NCBI GenBank assembly: GCA_013368375.1
Contig: JAACJP010000032.1
Coordinates: forward strand, 248,001 to 312,000
Direction: 5' to 3'
Length of the DNA: 64,000 nucleotides
DNA from: Tricholomella constricta
Taxonomy: Eukaryota > Basidiomycota > Agaricomycetes > Agaricales > Lyophyllaceae
The notes under the pieces were generated by a model. That model saw only the letters and a list, made by a program, of their open reading frames with translations. It ran no database searches and was not told the origin of the DNA. Made by a program: the position numbers and the translations under genes. This document shows, piece after piece, positions 1 through 10,842 of the stretch (positions within the stretch are counted from its first letter, which is position 1; each line of letters begins with the position of its first letter).

Positions 1-1179
1 TTAGAACGAGAACTCAACACCCTGCGCGCAAGGAAAGAGGTGTTCGACGGCGTAGAACTTATTAGCCGCGCACCGCAAAAGCGACCCGTCACGGTCGAAA
101 CCGTTCAAGACGCCGACCAACCAAGGATCGCACCAGTCAACAAGTCAGCGCCCGCATCGCAGCCAGTCTCGGACGCGACGAAAGGCCAAGCCAAGGCTCC
201 CCCGCCACCGTCCAACATACCTCTGATCCCCAGTACCAAGACCGACGCCACAGGCAATGCCCGCGACAAGACTCCAGTACACCCTTTCTCTAACATTCCT
301 GAGAACCGATACATCCCCCCTACCACGCGAAATTTAGCCGCCACGGAGAAGACGAAAGCCGACAGTGCGTACCGCACACAAGCGCCCATTACAGATCCAA
401 CCAAATCAACGACTCTATTCGAACGCGCACTCGACGCCACCATACCGGTCACAGTTCGAGAACTATGCGGGGTAGCGCCAGAGGTTCGCGGAAAGTTTAG
501 GGAAGCTAATACACCGAAGCGTATCGTCGCCGGCAACCTGACAACGGTATACCAAGAAGTCCCCACGTCGGCGTTCATTGAGGAACTCGACGCACTACCT
601 TGCGAACCCAACAACGACAACGCGACGCCACCGCCCGGGGCGCTAGTCACCGGCGACATCTACGACACGTATTACCAGACACTACTACCTGGCGAGCATC
701 CGGACCGACTGATCGTCGCAATGGAATCGCATGCACTCAGATCGATCATGATAATGGTCGACGCAAGAGAACAGATAGAAAGCATCGTCGACAGCGGGTG
801 CCAGATCATAGCCATGTCGGAAGAAGTTTGCCATGGACTAGGGGTCAAATACGACCCAACTATAGTGCTGCAGATGCAATCAGCGAACGGAACAACCGAC
901 CCGTCGCTCGGTCTAGCACGAAACGTACCTTGTACGATAGGAGAGGTCACGCTCTACCTCCAAATGCACGTCATTCGCAATCCTGCATACGATATACTCC
1001 TCGGCCGCCCGTTCGACGTACTTACTTGCTCTAACGTGAAAACGAGATCCGCCGACGATACGATCATAACCATCACCGACCCGAACACCCGAGAGGTCAT
1101 CGCAATACCGACCTTCGCGCGCGGACAACGTCGCCGCCCCAAGACCGACGTAAATTTTCGTATACTCTCGAGGAAATAA
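1..1179 (+). CDS. gag-protease C-terminal part, open at the left edge
   Basis: The frame is open from base 1 and ends with TAA at 1177-1179. The first third is Pro/Ala/Thr-rich, followed by a segment with a conserved 'P-ENRY-PP' signature (DUF4100-like region of Agaricomycete Ty3/gypsy polyproteins). A retropepsin domain follows at about 780-1030: catalytic D-S-G at about 789-797, and a hydrophobic flap ending in I-L-L-G-R-P-F at about 993-1013. It would process the polyprotein in virus-like particles. There is no ATG start because the start lies outside the window. The next ORF lies one base back, consistent with -1 frameshifting. Confidence 0.8.
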   Translation, partial: LERELNTLRARKEVFDGVELISRAPQKRPVTVETVQDADQPRIAPVNKSAPASQPVSDATKGQAKAPPPPSNIPLIPSTKTDATGNARDKTPVHPFSNIPENRYIPPTTRNLAATEKTKADSAYRTQAPITDPTKSTTLFERALDATIPVTVRELCGVAPEVRGKFREANTPKRIVAGNLTTVYQEVPTSAFIEELDALPCEPNNDNATPPPGALVTGDIYDTYYQTLLPGEHPDRLIVAMESHALRSIMIMVDAREQIESIVDSGCQIIAMSEEVCHGLGVKYDPTIVLQMQSANGTTDPSLGLARNVPCTIGEVTLYLQMHVIRNPAYDILLGRPFDVLTCSNVKTRSADDTIITITDPNTREVIAIPTFARGQRRRPKTDVNFRILSRK

Positions 1180-1185
1180 GTCGAG
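1152..1185 (+). promoter_or_regulatory. candidate -1 ribosomal frameshift signal between gag-pro and pol
   Basis: In the gag-pro frame the ribosome reads GTA AAT TTT CGT, so A-AAT-TTT (1152-1158) fits the slippery heptamer X-XXY-YYZ. After an 8-nt spacer a 6-bp stem TCTCGA (1166-1171) / TCGAGA (1181-1186) can form, and its loop contains the gag-pro stop codon. The pol frame is open across this point. This is the textbook layout of a -1 frameshift site; function is inferred. Confidence 0.6.
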
Positions 1186-3386
1186 ATCACGGCGATCTTG
1201 CACTCCTCCTTGAGTACGACCCACTAAGCTATACCCCGACTGTCCTTTCTTTCTGCGAACTACCGACCGAATTTAATAGCGACGCCACCTACGATGCGCA
1301 ACTAGCCTCACTCTACGTCGCGGCATCCGAACTAACCACACCAGCAATCGCCGACCAATCCGTTAATACCAGCTCTACCCCTCTTGAACGAACGACCCTC
1401 TGCACTATTTTACCGAACAACGAGCGCCATAGTGGACGCCACACCCAATCCCTGACCAACGCCGCCACCGACGCCTTCGTTGTGAAAATCAAAGGCGTAC
1501 AAACCAAAAAGAAGTACAAACCAGTAGCGCAAAAAGTGCGATCGATCATAGCAAGCTGTCCCGACCACTTCCGAATCGAACGCAAAATATTAGGCGATCC
1601 TCTCGCCAACATGCCGACCTTGGTTCCTAACCCGCCACCTTTTCAACCCACAGGCCGCTACACCCTAGAACGAAAGAAAGACCTAGACCGCGAACACCCG
1701 GACTTCCTAACACCCGCCGAACGCGCCATTATGCACGACCTCATGTGTAAACAGAACCTCGCGTTCGCATGGGACGATTCCGAGCGCGGTAGTTTTCGGT
1801 CGGATTTCTTTCCCCCCATCGACATACCGGTTGTGGCACACACGCCTTGGATCGAGCGCAATATCCCCATACCACCTGGCATCTACGAAGAAGTTTGCGA
1901 CATTATCAAAACTAAGCTCGCCGCTGGCGTTTACGAACCGTCCAACTCCAGCTACCGGTCGCGTTGGCTTTGCACTCTGAAAAAGAATGGCAAATTCCGC
2001 CTCGTCCACAGCCTCGAACCGCTCAACCGAGTAACCATCCGACACTCGGGTGTCACTCCAATACCAGACCATGTAGCTGAACAATTCGCCGGTCGAATTT
2101 GTGGCGCAATGTTAGACCTGTTTGTCGGCTACGACGAACGACTAATCGCACCATCGTCGCGCGACCTTACCACTTTCCAGACACCTTTCGGCGCGTTACG
2201 CCTAGTCACCTTACCCATGGGCTGGACCAACTCCGTCCCAATCTTCCACGACGACGTCACTCACATCCTACAACCGGAGATCCCGGACTATACACTGCCT
2301 TATATCGATGACGCGGCTATAAAGGGACCAGCAACTTGGTACCCCGACCCGGACACAGGACTGCCGAAAACACACCCCGACAATGCCGACGTACGATTCG
2401 CGATCTGGGAATTCTTCAACGACGTCAATCGAATCCTTCAGCGCATGAAGTACTGCGGAGGCACCTTCTCTGGCAAGAAGCTGGTCTTATGCGCCCCGCA
2501 ATTTAAAGTCCTCGGACACGTCTGCACGCCCGACGGCCGCATACCCGACGTGGACCGGCTCACTTTGCTGCGTAATTGGAAGTCGTGCGCCACCCTATCG
2601 GAATTGCGCGCGTTCTTAGGAACGGTCGGCGTGCTCAGGATATTCGTCAAGAACTTTGCTCATCGTGCACACCACCTCGTAAAACTGACTCGCAAGGATG
2701 CCGTCTTCGAGTTCGGACCCGACCAAATCGCAGCACAGCGCGACATAGTCGAAGCGATCGCAGAAGCTAAACCCCTCGTACCCATCGACTACACCTCGGA
2801 CGACCCAGTCATCCTGGCCGTCGACACTTCACACATCGCAGTCGGATTCTACCTCTGTCAAGCCGACCCCATCGATCGGAAACAACGCAGATACAATCGG
2901 TTCGGTTCCATCACACTGAATGATCGCGAATCACGATTCTCCCAACCCAAACTCGAATTTTATGGTCTATTCCGGGCGCTTGGTGCGCTACGACTGTACG
3001 TTATAGGCGTCCGCAACCTAGTCGTCGAAGTCGACGCGCGCTACATTAAAGGCATGCTCTCCAACCCCGACATCCAACCGTCAGCTTCCATAAACCGGTG
3101 GATCGTATCTGTTCTCATGTTCCACTTCGAGCTGGTCCACGTTAAAGGCACGTTCCACGGGCCCGACGGTTTATCCTGTCGCCCGCGACAACCCGACGAC
3201 CCGGCCGACAACTACGACGCAGAAGAAGCCGACTTCGAGGATTGGGTCGACCGGATGCAAGGACTCATGCACATTATTCAACCGCTGCTACGACCGCCGT
3301 CGCCGTTGCATGTGGGCCAGATCTTCGCTATGGCTCAGATCTCAAGTAAGGAGGAGATGGTGGCAGTACAGTCAAAGCTGTCCTAA
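1158..3386 (+). pseudogene. pol, reverse transcriptase and RNase H part (interrupted by MITE)
   Basis: The frame is open from about 1158 (first ATG 1482), one base back from gag-pro. Reverse transcriptase spans roughly 1860-2500 with the primer-grip region and active site L-P-Y-I-D-D-A at about 2296-2316; the YIDD form is usual for this clade. An RNase H-like domain follows (about 2800-3180), with D at 'LAVDTSH' and later 'VEVDARY'. The reading continues into a connector, then hits the MITE at 3369 and stops at 3386 inside it. MITE plus one TA is 588 bp (196 codons), so the integrase frame downstream is the same frame. Confidence 0.8.
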
Positions 3387-3954
3387 CCCATAGCTGTATT
3401 AACCCATAATTTGCTGTAACCCATAGTTTTTTGCCTCCACCGACTTGGTTTGCAGGGAAAATGAGGCACTTTCCCATACCCCATAACCCATAGGATTTTT
3501 TGGGGTTTGTAACCCATAATTCGATCAAAATTTCACTTTCATCACCCAAAATATGGTACACCACCATTGGAAAAATGTCTGACCCCCTGCAGATGGATGA
3601 ATGGATGGATGTATTACCTGCAGCCGTTCCGCAGGATTGAAAAGGTGACCAGTTTGTCCAAATATAGACGGCCTCGGATCATGAGACTGACCCTCGGCAA
3701 TTCCCGACGACTTACAATGTCGATAAAACCTCTTGATATGCTCATGGCAGGCCTAGCATTTTTTAAGCAGCAAATAAAGACATGTAAGGATGATATTATA
3801 GGATGCTCAAGGACAGTTGAGAGGTTAATGGTGGTCATGTTCTTGTAAGGCCTTATTGACGACCCTACAACAACATCTGTACTACCCCATAATCTGTCAT
3901 AACCCATAGTTTTCGGCTTCCACTGAGGGCTATGGGTTAGGACAGCTTTGACTG
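3369..3954. mobile_element. 586-bp MITE with TA target duplication (Tc1/mariner-like)
   Basis: The ends are a near-perfect inverted repeat: CAGTCAAAGCTGTCCTAACC at 3369 and its reverse complement ending at 3954, extending into CATAG. It is flanked by TA at 3367-3368 and 3955-3956. Inside both ends are repeated 'aacccata' subterminal motifs. No transposase is encoded, so it is non-autonomous. TA duplication and CAGT-type termini point to the Tc1/mariner/pogo superfamily; the exact family is inference. Confidence 0.88.
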
Positions 3955-3956
3955 TA

Positions 3957-5510
3957 TACACTGACACGGTACCACCAGACTCAACGACTCACGAACTCGC
4001 AGCCGACCCCCCACGACAACCCAGAATCCGTACCGACGACGATACAGGAATAACCGACCCAAATGCGAATTCGACCGACTTGTCATACGACGACGTGCCC
4101 AGAACCGACGTCGCTAAAGCCCAAGACCAACGCATAGACACTGTTAGACAATGGTTGACCAACCTAGAACGACCAGAAGGCATGTCCGACGATCAATACG
4201 CCACTTTCATTCGATACGCCACCGGATTCTTCCTAGACGGAACACGACTCTGGAGAAGAGACAGCCAAGGCGCACATAAACTAGTCGCCCGCCCCAGCGC
4301 GCGATTAGAGATTCTACGATCGGTCCACGACAACCTCGGACACAAACGCTTCTACGCGACACGCGCAACCTTGCTCGAACGCTTCTGGTGGCCTAATGTT
4401 CAGGCCGACGTCGTGTGGTTCGTAAAGACATGTCACATATGCCAGATCCAGCAGACGACCAAGGTCCTGATTCCCCCGGTCGTTGCGACACCTGCACCAC
4501 TATTTGCGAAAATGTACATCGACACTATGCACCTACCAGCGTCGAACGGTTTTAAATACATCGTACAAGGGCGCTGCTCCTTGGTTCACTTTCCTGAATG
4601 GCGCGCGCTCCGAAAGGAAAACAGTCGCACCCTCGGCGATTGGATGTATGAAGACATCATCTGCCGGTGGGGCGGACTGCGCGAAATCGTAACCGACAAC
4701 GGTCCAGCTTTCATCAAAGCCGCCGAACACCTCACAAAGAAATACCACATACACAATATTCGAATCTCGGGCTACAACTCTAGAGCCAACGGGCTCGTCG
4801 AACGATCCCATTTCGACGTACGACAATCCCTTTTCAAAGCCGCCGACGGAAACGAAAGCAAATGGTCGCAATCCGCGTATTCAGTCTTCTGGGCTGAACG
4901 CGTCACGATCCGCAAGCGAATGGGATGCTCCCCCTATTACGCCGCGACAGGAACCCAACCCCTTCTCCCACTCGACATCGTCGAAGCCACGTACCTACAA
5001 CCACCGCCCGACTCTATCCTGTCCTCCACCGACCTCTTGACACGTCGCGCGATCGCCCTGCAGAAACGAGCGACCGACCTAGAACAACTGCATTCAGACG
5101 TATACGCAGCGCGACGACAAGCGGCGATTCGCTTCGAACTTAAACACGCCAAAACTTTGCGCGACTACAACTTTAAACGCGGAGACCTCATCCTCATGCG
5201 CAACACGAAAATCGAGAAGTCGCTCAACCGCAAAATGAGGTCTAGATACCTAGGACCACTCGTCGTGATCTCACGCAACCGCGGAGGCGCCTACATCCTC
5301 TGCGAACTGGATGGCACCGTCTTACATCGGCCTGTAGCAGCGTTCCGACTCGCTCCCTACTTCGCGCGAAATAACATCCCCCTACCCGACAGCGCTCTGG
5401 ACATAGACACCAAGCGACTCAGAGAACTGGAAGCAACGACAATCACCGAGGACGAAGACCGACCCGAAGTCGTGGGCGACGACTCCGAATCGGAAGGCGA
5501 ACAAAACTAG
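3957..5510 (+). pseudogene. pol, integrase part (downstream of MITE)
   Basis: This continues the RT-RNase H frame on the far side of the MITE. An N-terminal H-x3-H...C-x2-C zinc-binding module is visible (H in 'HDNLGHKRF', C-x2-C in 'CHICQ', about 4328-4445). The catalytic core follows: D in 'YIDTMH' (about 4516), D in 'VTDNGPAF' (about 4696) and E in 'GLVERSHF' (about 4804). A basic C-terminal region with 'G-D-L-I-L-M-R-N' and an acidic tail end at TAG 5508-5510. An ATG at 3948 lies inside the MITE and is not the natural start. The protein would insert cDNA into the host genome. Confidence 0.8.
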
Positions 5511-5870
5511 CCGCTCGACTCCCGGCTACTCGTATACCCCTCTTTTAATAAACATTTCGATATCTATTCCTCTCTGGTTTCTTCACGCCCTAAATCTACC
5601 CAACGCCCCACGACCCGACCATCCGCGAAGTTCAAACACCCTGAACGACAGTTTTCCTTTCGTTCCTTTAAACCCCCACTCAAGTTCCAGGATCACACAC
5701 TTAATATCAGACTCCGCAGGAGAACCATACGACATATGTTACATTTTAAAAAGCCCATTTTACGGGCACCGACAAGTCCACAACACGAGGTAGATACATG
5801 CGACGCCTCTAGCGGAGGAACGACGCAACCACGACACCAAGAAAAGCTCGGACACGACGCCGACCCCCAC
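5511..5870. other. gap between integrase and convergent antisense gene
   Basis: No ORF of note and no LTR-like end. It would hold the 3' untranslated part of the antisense gene that ends at 5871. Confidence 0.5.
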
Positions 5871-7948
5871 CTACAGCTCCTCCCCAACCTCCTCTTCGTC
5901 GTACTCTTCATCCGTCTCCACTGCTTCTTCCTCCGAATCCGCGCCGCTGTCGCTCTCCGAGAACTCGACGCCAGCCGCTCGCATCAACTCCGCGCGTCGC
6001 CTACGGAGTGCAGAGATCGCGTTCGCCGTACCTGCGAATTGCTTGCGCACCCGTATGAGGCCCCAGCGGGCAATCTCCTGACGCGATTCCCATAGCTGCG
6101 CCTCTTGAACTAGCGACCGCAGCAGTGCGTTACGCGATGACAAAGCCCGGTCAACGTCCTCCAGGGAAAGGGAGGCGACACGCGACAAATCGGTAGCGTA
6201 TCCCAGGCCATCCAAATCGCGGTTGCGAGGAAGACTAGTACCGCGGGGTACACGTCCGCCGTGAACGAAACTGGCGCCCATGTCCGACCCCTCGACGGCG
6301 TACTGAGCGGACTGAAAGGCACCTGCAGTTGGCCCGAAGTCCTCGTCACTGAGCGCCGTTAAGTCACGCGCCCGACGACGCGCGACGGCGGGCGACACGA
6401 CCTCTACGTCCTCCTCCGAGTCCTCCACAACAGACTTGGAAACGACGCGATGACGACTCCGGGGGCGCGACTTTTTGCCAACCTCCACATCGGTCCTGTA
6501 TTTCACAGTTTCGCACCGCTTGGAGAAGATCTTGCACCGCGCACAGATCCCGCCCTCAGGTTTCTGGAAACAATCCACGGAGGCGTCTGCGCAGCGATCG
6601 CACTAGAAGACCATCAGAATGCGACCGACCCGACGAAGCACACGACAACTCACCGGCTCCTCACGTATGAAATGGTTCGGGTGGGCGATTTTGAACGCCT
6701 CAAGCCGATCCAACCACTTGAACTCCGCGGCGGCCTTCCTAGCTGCCGTGGCCCGTTCTCGCTTCGTGGCCGCCGCGGCCCCCTTCTTCCCCGACGCCTC
6801 CCCTGCCTTGACCGCCCCAGGTGCCTTCTCCGCCTTGACCACCACCTCCACAACCTCCGTCACTGACCCCTCGCCTTCGTCGTCGGCAGCGCGCTTCCGC
6901 TTGCGGCTGGATGACGCCGGTGCCGTGTCGATGAGGACGATGGGCGGTCCACCTACGGAAGGCGTCAGAGGGAGCCCGTTGATAGGACTAAAAATGATGC
7001 CTGAACCAAGTGCGAACTTACCCGGGGCACCCGCTTTCGGACGACCACCTCCGACCGACATATGAGGAAGCGTGACGGGACGGTACGCGGGGTCGTGCAC
7101 GCTCGACACCTTGACCCTTGCCTTGGCCTTCGCCTTGAACGGCGCAGGGACGGCGGGCGGTACGGGGGGTGCCTGACCTAGCGCGACGACTCCGGACACC
7201 TGAGGAGACCGCGCCAGAAGGGGGTCGCGCAGCGGCTCCATGTCTTCCCGCCTCATCCGCTCTGCCATCGCCAAGACCCTCGCTGCCTCCGATTCCTGCA
7301 CGAAACCCGCTACAGTTTGGATGTCCCCACCGGTCATGTCAGCACCGCTACGCCCTGGGGTAGCCGACGCCAGACGGAGAGAGGCATCGTCGATCGTCGC
7401 CGACACCGGGGGTGCACTATCAGCTCCCGCAGGAGCCTCTACTGCAGGGGCAGTTGGGCTCGGAGTAGCCTCGGTGCCAGTCGTGGCCAGACCCAGATCA
7501 ATGGGTGGCGCCGCAACAGTCGTTGCCGCGGGTGGGTCCTCGAGTGCCACCGACTGCGACGCACGCATGCTGGCCGCCGCACCTAGGCGTACACGACGCT
7601 CACGACGACGGCGCGCGTTTTCGCTCTGGGAAAAGCGGCGTGAGCCGACCAACAGCGGTCCAGTAGGCCACGACGCACCTCAGGTTCCAGACTATGGAAT
7701 AGCGCTTTCCACTCGGTATCCCCTCCTATGACGGCCCAGACGGCCTGCAACGCAGGCTCCTCTTCAGACCAGGCCCATCGCGGTCCCCCGCCCTCCTGGG
7801 CACGTAGCGCTGTGACTCCCTGTAGCAGCCCCTTGAGGATAGCAAGGCGTGCTCCACGCGGCGCATCGTCGGGCAGCGCCCGCCAGTCGTCCCAGTCACC
7901 CTGCAGGTCCTCAAGGATGAGCGCGTAGTTGGGCGGAAGGCTATCCAT
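5871..7948 (-). CDS. antisense retrotransposon-borne zinc-cluster-like protein A
   Basis: Three exons: 7679-7948, 6654-7625 and 5871-6602. Introns are GTGCGT...CAG (53 bp) and GTGAGT...TAG, all phase 0, giving 657 aa. Exon 1 is a Trp/Leu-rich module ('DWDDWRALPDD'). Exon 2 is long, Ala/Pro-rich and basic, with NLS-like runs (RKRKR). Exon 3 opens with a C-x2-C-x6-C-x8-C-x2-C-x6-C motif, followed by a predicted coiled coil ('LLRSLVQEAQLWESRQEI') and a very acidic tail. The spacing fits the Zn(II)2Cys6 cluster of fungal transcription factors, but the motif lacks their usual basic residues and is internal, so DNA binding is a hypothesis. It lies inside the retrotransposon, antisense to pol, and has a paralogue next door. 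No function is recognised. Confidence 0.72.
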
Positions 7949-8002
7949 GCCTACAGACAGGGTAAGAGAGAGAAAAGAGGGAACCGAGGAAGACAGAGAA
8001 CC

Positions 8003-8010
8003 CTTATAAA
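8003..8010 (-). promoter_or_regulatory. TATA box for antisense gene A
   Basis: TTTATAAG on the minus strand, 55-62 bp before the ATG at 7948. Position and sequence fit a core promoter, supporting independent transcription of this antisense gene. Confidence 0.45.
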
Positions 8011-8102
8011 TCGCGACGCGCCGTCAAATTCAGTAGCACAGCCACCACCATCTCACGCCACACACGCGTCAAGTTCTAGAATTCTCTCCACCGGCCTCCG
8101 GA

Positions 8103-8136
8103 CCGACTGAGGACAGTCGGCATTTCAAGTACGAAG
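8103..8136 (+). repeat. hairpin plus purine tract, upstream copy
   Basis: A perfect inverted repeat CCGACTG-AGGA-CAGTCGG (8103-8120) is followed by 'catttcaagtacgaaggaga'. An almost identical block occurs at 9765-9802, just before the inferred LTR. This copy probably marks the end of an ancestral unit that was tandemly duplicated together with the antisense gene; its purine run is interrupted by a C. Confidence 0.6.
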
Positions 8137-8348
8137 GAGACAGGAACTACAGAAACGACAGCCGACATTAGCAACCGACACCGATGATAAAACCGACCGA
8201 CACGACGAACCAATCTGCGCCACTAAAAACACGAAAAGTTCGAATTATAAAGAACGACCCAATTTTGGGGCCTGCACGACATAACAGGTATATACGGAAT
8301 ACGCGACCACAAGCGCAACCCGACCGCAAAAACACGATAAACCCGGAG

Positions 8349-9634
8349 TCAAGACGACGAACCCTCGCCACCATCGTCGCGTACGCCACCATCGACACCG
8401 CTTCCACTACCGCTACCCCCACCGCTCGAACTATCCAGCGCAGACGCACCAATTAACTCAGCGCGTCGGGCCTGCAGCGAGTCAAGGGCCATCGACGTAG
8501 ACGCGACCTGGTGGTAAAGTTGACGGGCCGACGAACGCATGATCTCTTGGCGCGATTCAAGGACTTGAATTTCTTGGACCAAAGTACGCAAGAAGACAGT
8601 GCGCGCCGCTAGCGCCCGATCTATATCCGCAAGACCGAACCGCGAAATAACCGACAACGGCTGGGTGAAGCCCAAACCGCGCAAATCTTCGTTATGGAGG
8701 AGGTCCTCGGGGTAGAGGAGACCCACACTCCGGTCTACCGAATCCGCGGAACGAGCCACGATAAGGCGCTGGGCGACCCTCGCCAGATCGGGCGAACGGA
8801 CCTCGTCGAACAGCGGATGGGGTATACACGCGTCGCAAAAGTGTCCCTCTACTGAACACGACACAAACTGGTGCGGAGCTGGCCGAAACGACCCCACCTC
8901 GTTCGTCTCGCATGGTCGGGATTGAATCTCGCAAACCGCGCAAGTATCACTGTCGCTACGCTGAACGCAATCCAAAGCGTAGCTCACGCAACGATCGCAC
9001 TAACCAACAAATGAGCAAGAGGACAAGGCCACACGAAAACCGACAACTTACTGCTTCGCTACGAGTGTAATGCTCAGGATATTCCTTCTTAAATTCCTCA
9101 AGACGCTCCAGCCACAAACCGTGTCGCCTCCCCTGTGCCGCCAATACCGACTCCCCAGAGATCTCGACGACAGACTCTTCTTCGTCCCCGTCTCCCACAG
9201 AGGAAGCGCACGAACGCTCCCGCACAACAGACTCTGCCTCTTCTCCAGCAGAGGCGGCGCGCATACGCTCCCGAGCGACCGTCTCTCGTTGGAGGTGATC
9301 AGACTACCAACTAGCGCGTTAGTACCCTGCAGAAACGACCCGATAAAGCAAAGAGCAAACGCACACTCGGTTGAAGATTCGCGAACCGCTCGGACCATTC
9401 GGGGTCGGGCCCGATCGCAGACCATATGTTGGACAATGCCTCTTCCTCGCCGCGCCACATCCAACGCCAGGGGCTAGCTGCCGGCGACCTAAGCACTTCG
9501 AGGCCGTTTGACAAGTATTGCAGCACACGAGTGCGCGCGTAGCGAGGCGAGTCGGCCGACAGCGATTGCCATTCGTCCCAGTCTCGTTCCAAGAAGCGGA
9601 GGGTGCGCCGAAGATCGACAGGAGGTCTCGACAT
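8349..9634 (-). CDS. antisense retrotransposon-borne zinc-cluster-like protein B
   Basis: Paralogue of the gene at 5871-7948 with the same three-exon layout: 9365-9634, 9052-9303 and 8349-8999, all phase 0, giving 390 aa. The first intron has a TACTAAC branch-point consensus. Exon 1 matches gene A ('DWDEWQSL...'). Exon 2 is much shorter and keeps only the end ('LERLEEFKKEYPEHYTR'). Exon 3 carries the identical C-x2-C-x6-C-x8-C-x2-C-x6-C spacing, starting C-D-R-C in both proteins, then the same helical region and a Gly/Ser-rich acidic tail. The shared intron positions and cysteine spacing, despite divergent sequence between them, argue for selection on the protein. Function unknown. Confidence 0.72.
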
Positions 9635-9662
9635 AACGATGGGTAAACCAAACGAGAACCTG

Positions 9663-9676
9663 GATATATATATATA
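9663..9676 (-). promoter_or_regulatory. TATA-rich core promoter for antisense gene B
   Basis: An alternating TATATATATATA run 30-42 bp before the ATG at 9634 on the minus strand, in the equivalent position to the TATA box of the paralogue. Confidence 0.45.
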
Positions 9677-9764
9677 GGTCGCCAGCGCGTCGGCACCGCC
9701 ACTTCCTCCTATCCCAGTGCCCCCCCCCTTTCCAAGACATACGCCCCCTGACCGACGCACGGGA

Positions 9765-9802
9765 CCGACTGAGGACAGTCGGTATTTCAAGTAAGGAGGA
9801 GA
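9765..9802 (+). promoter_or_regulatory. hairpin and polypurine tract before the 3' LTR
   Basis: Hairpin CCGACTG-AGGA-CAGTCGG (9765-9782), then AAGGAGGAGA at 9793-9802, directly followed by TGATGGG. A purine run next to TG is where plus-strand DNA synthesis is primed in LTR elements, which places the LTR start at 9803. Confidence 0.55.
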
Positions 9803-10842
9803 TGATGGGCACCGTCCCGCGCTGTACACCGAACCTGCCCATAATACGGACATCAACCGCTGCGCCACGACGAACACGGCCCCGAATGTGATCAAAGCGC
9901 TGAACCGACCGACTGACAATACGACCGACCGACCGACCGACAATACGACCGACACACCGACCAAGAGACAAAGTAGCTTGAAACGCCAGTTCTCCTCTCT
10001 GGGCGCACGGAGCACGGAACGCCGTATAACCTGTCAACGACCACGCACGTTTGTATGCCAAGGTCTCAACCCGGCGACAACCAAACCCGATTTGAAATGA
10101 TCTTAGGAAACGCCATTGCCCAGCCAGTCGCAGGAAGGATCCGGCCGTACCACGGAGTTCCGCACCCAAGAGCCACTACCGATCGCAAAGCCACCACCGA
10201 TCATACATCCGACCCGACGCCTCGAGCCGATCAAAAGCCCCTTTGCCGAGCCGAAGAGCGCCACACTCTCTAAAAAGCGTCGCGCAGTACCAAGCTTGGC
10301 GGCGCTTCTCCCAATAAACCAGTAAAACACCTGCCTCGCCGGCTCGCGCAAGGCGAGCCGGTCGTATAGTATAAAAACATAACCATGTATTACCTATTTC
10401 CCCCAGTGAATTACAGCGCGTATTTTCCCTCACACCCAGAGTGAATAGCTCAAAACCGTCGTCTCTGTCGTCTCTGCACCGTCCCCATCGTATTAACCGT
10501 CGCCACTGTCGTAAATCTCGTAACTGCCGTCTCTGTCGCCTCGTACTCGTCGCCCGAACCCGTGAGTTCTCCGTATTAACCTCGTCTGTCTCGTTGTCGC
10601 ACGACCGACACCCAAAGTCGCGTCGCCAACCCGTTCCACTCGGGAACATCGCGTTCCATCGCCCCCGTCGCGTTGTTGTCGGTTCGACTAGCTATGAGTC
10701 GGATCGTCCCTTACCTTTGTCAAACAACCCTTACGAGCCCTGCACACTCGCGTGTTTGGGAACTTTTAACATTTCTCGCCCCCCATAGTTGTTAGTTGTT
10801 TTGTTGTTGTGCACAGCACCTACAGGCCTTCTAGCTCTATCA
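9803..10842 (+). repeat. inferred 3' LTR of the first element
   Basis: It starts TGAT after the polypurine tract and ends ATCA at 10839-10842, directly before sequence homologous to the pol of the second family. A promoter-like TATA (TATAGTATAAAA, about 10364-10375) sits mid-way, as expected at the U3/R border. Length about 1040 bp. The partner LTR is outside the window, so the ends are inferred; an alternative end is ...TTTTAACA at 10771. Confidence 0.45.

Larger units (their letters stand above)
1..10842 (+). mobile_element. Ty3/gypsy LTR retrotransposon, 5' end outside window
   Basis: Order seen: gag C-terminus and aspartic protease, a -1 frameshift site, reverse transcriptase, RNase H, integrase, two antisense genes, a polypurine tract, and an inferred 3' LTR. 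The 5' LTR and most of gag lie left of the window, so LTR identity and target duplication cannot be checked. The element is damaged by a MITE in pol. Its right edge abuts, or interrupts, a decayed pol fragment of the other Ty3/gypsy family in this window, which begins near 10843. The domain order is certain; the right boundary is inferred from the PPT and TGAT...ATCA ends. Confidence 0.75.

Noticed and set aside
3348..3366. 'ctcaagtaaggaggagatgg' resembling the PPT region at 9788-9804
   Set aside because: It is in-frame pol coding sequence continuous with the RT-integrase linker; treated as coincidence or codon-constrained similarity, not an internal LTR border.
3328..3967. ORFs inside the MITE
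   Set aside because: The MITE has no transposase domain; the ORFs are chance frames that cross the element ends.
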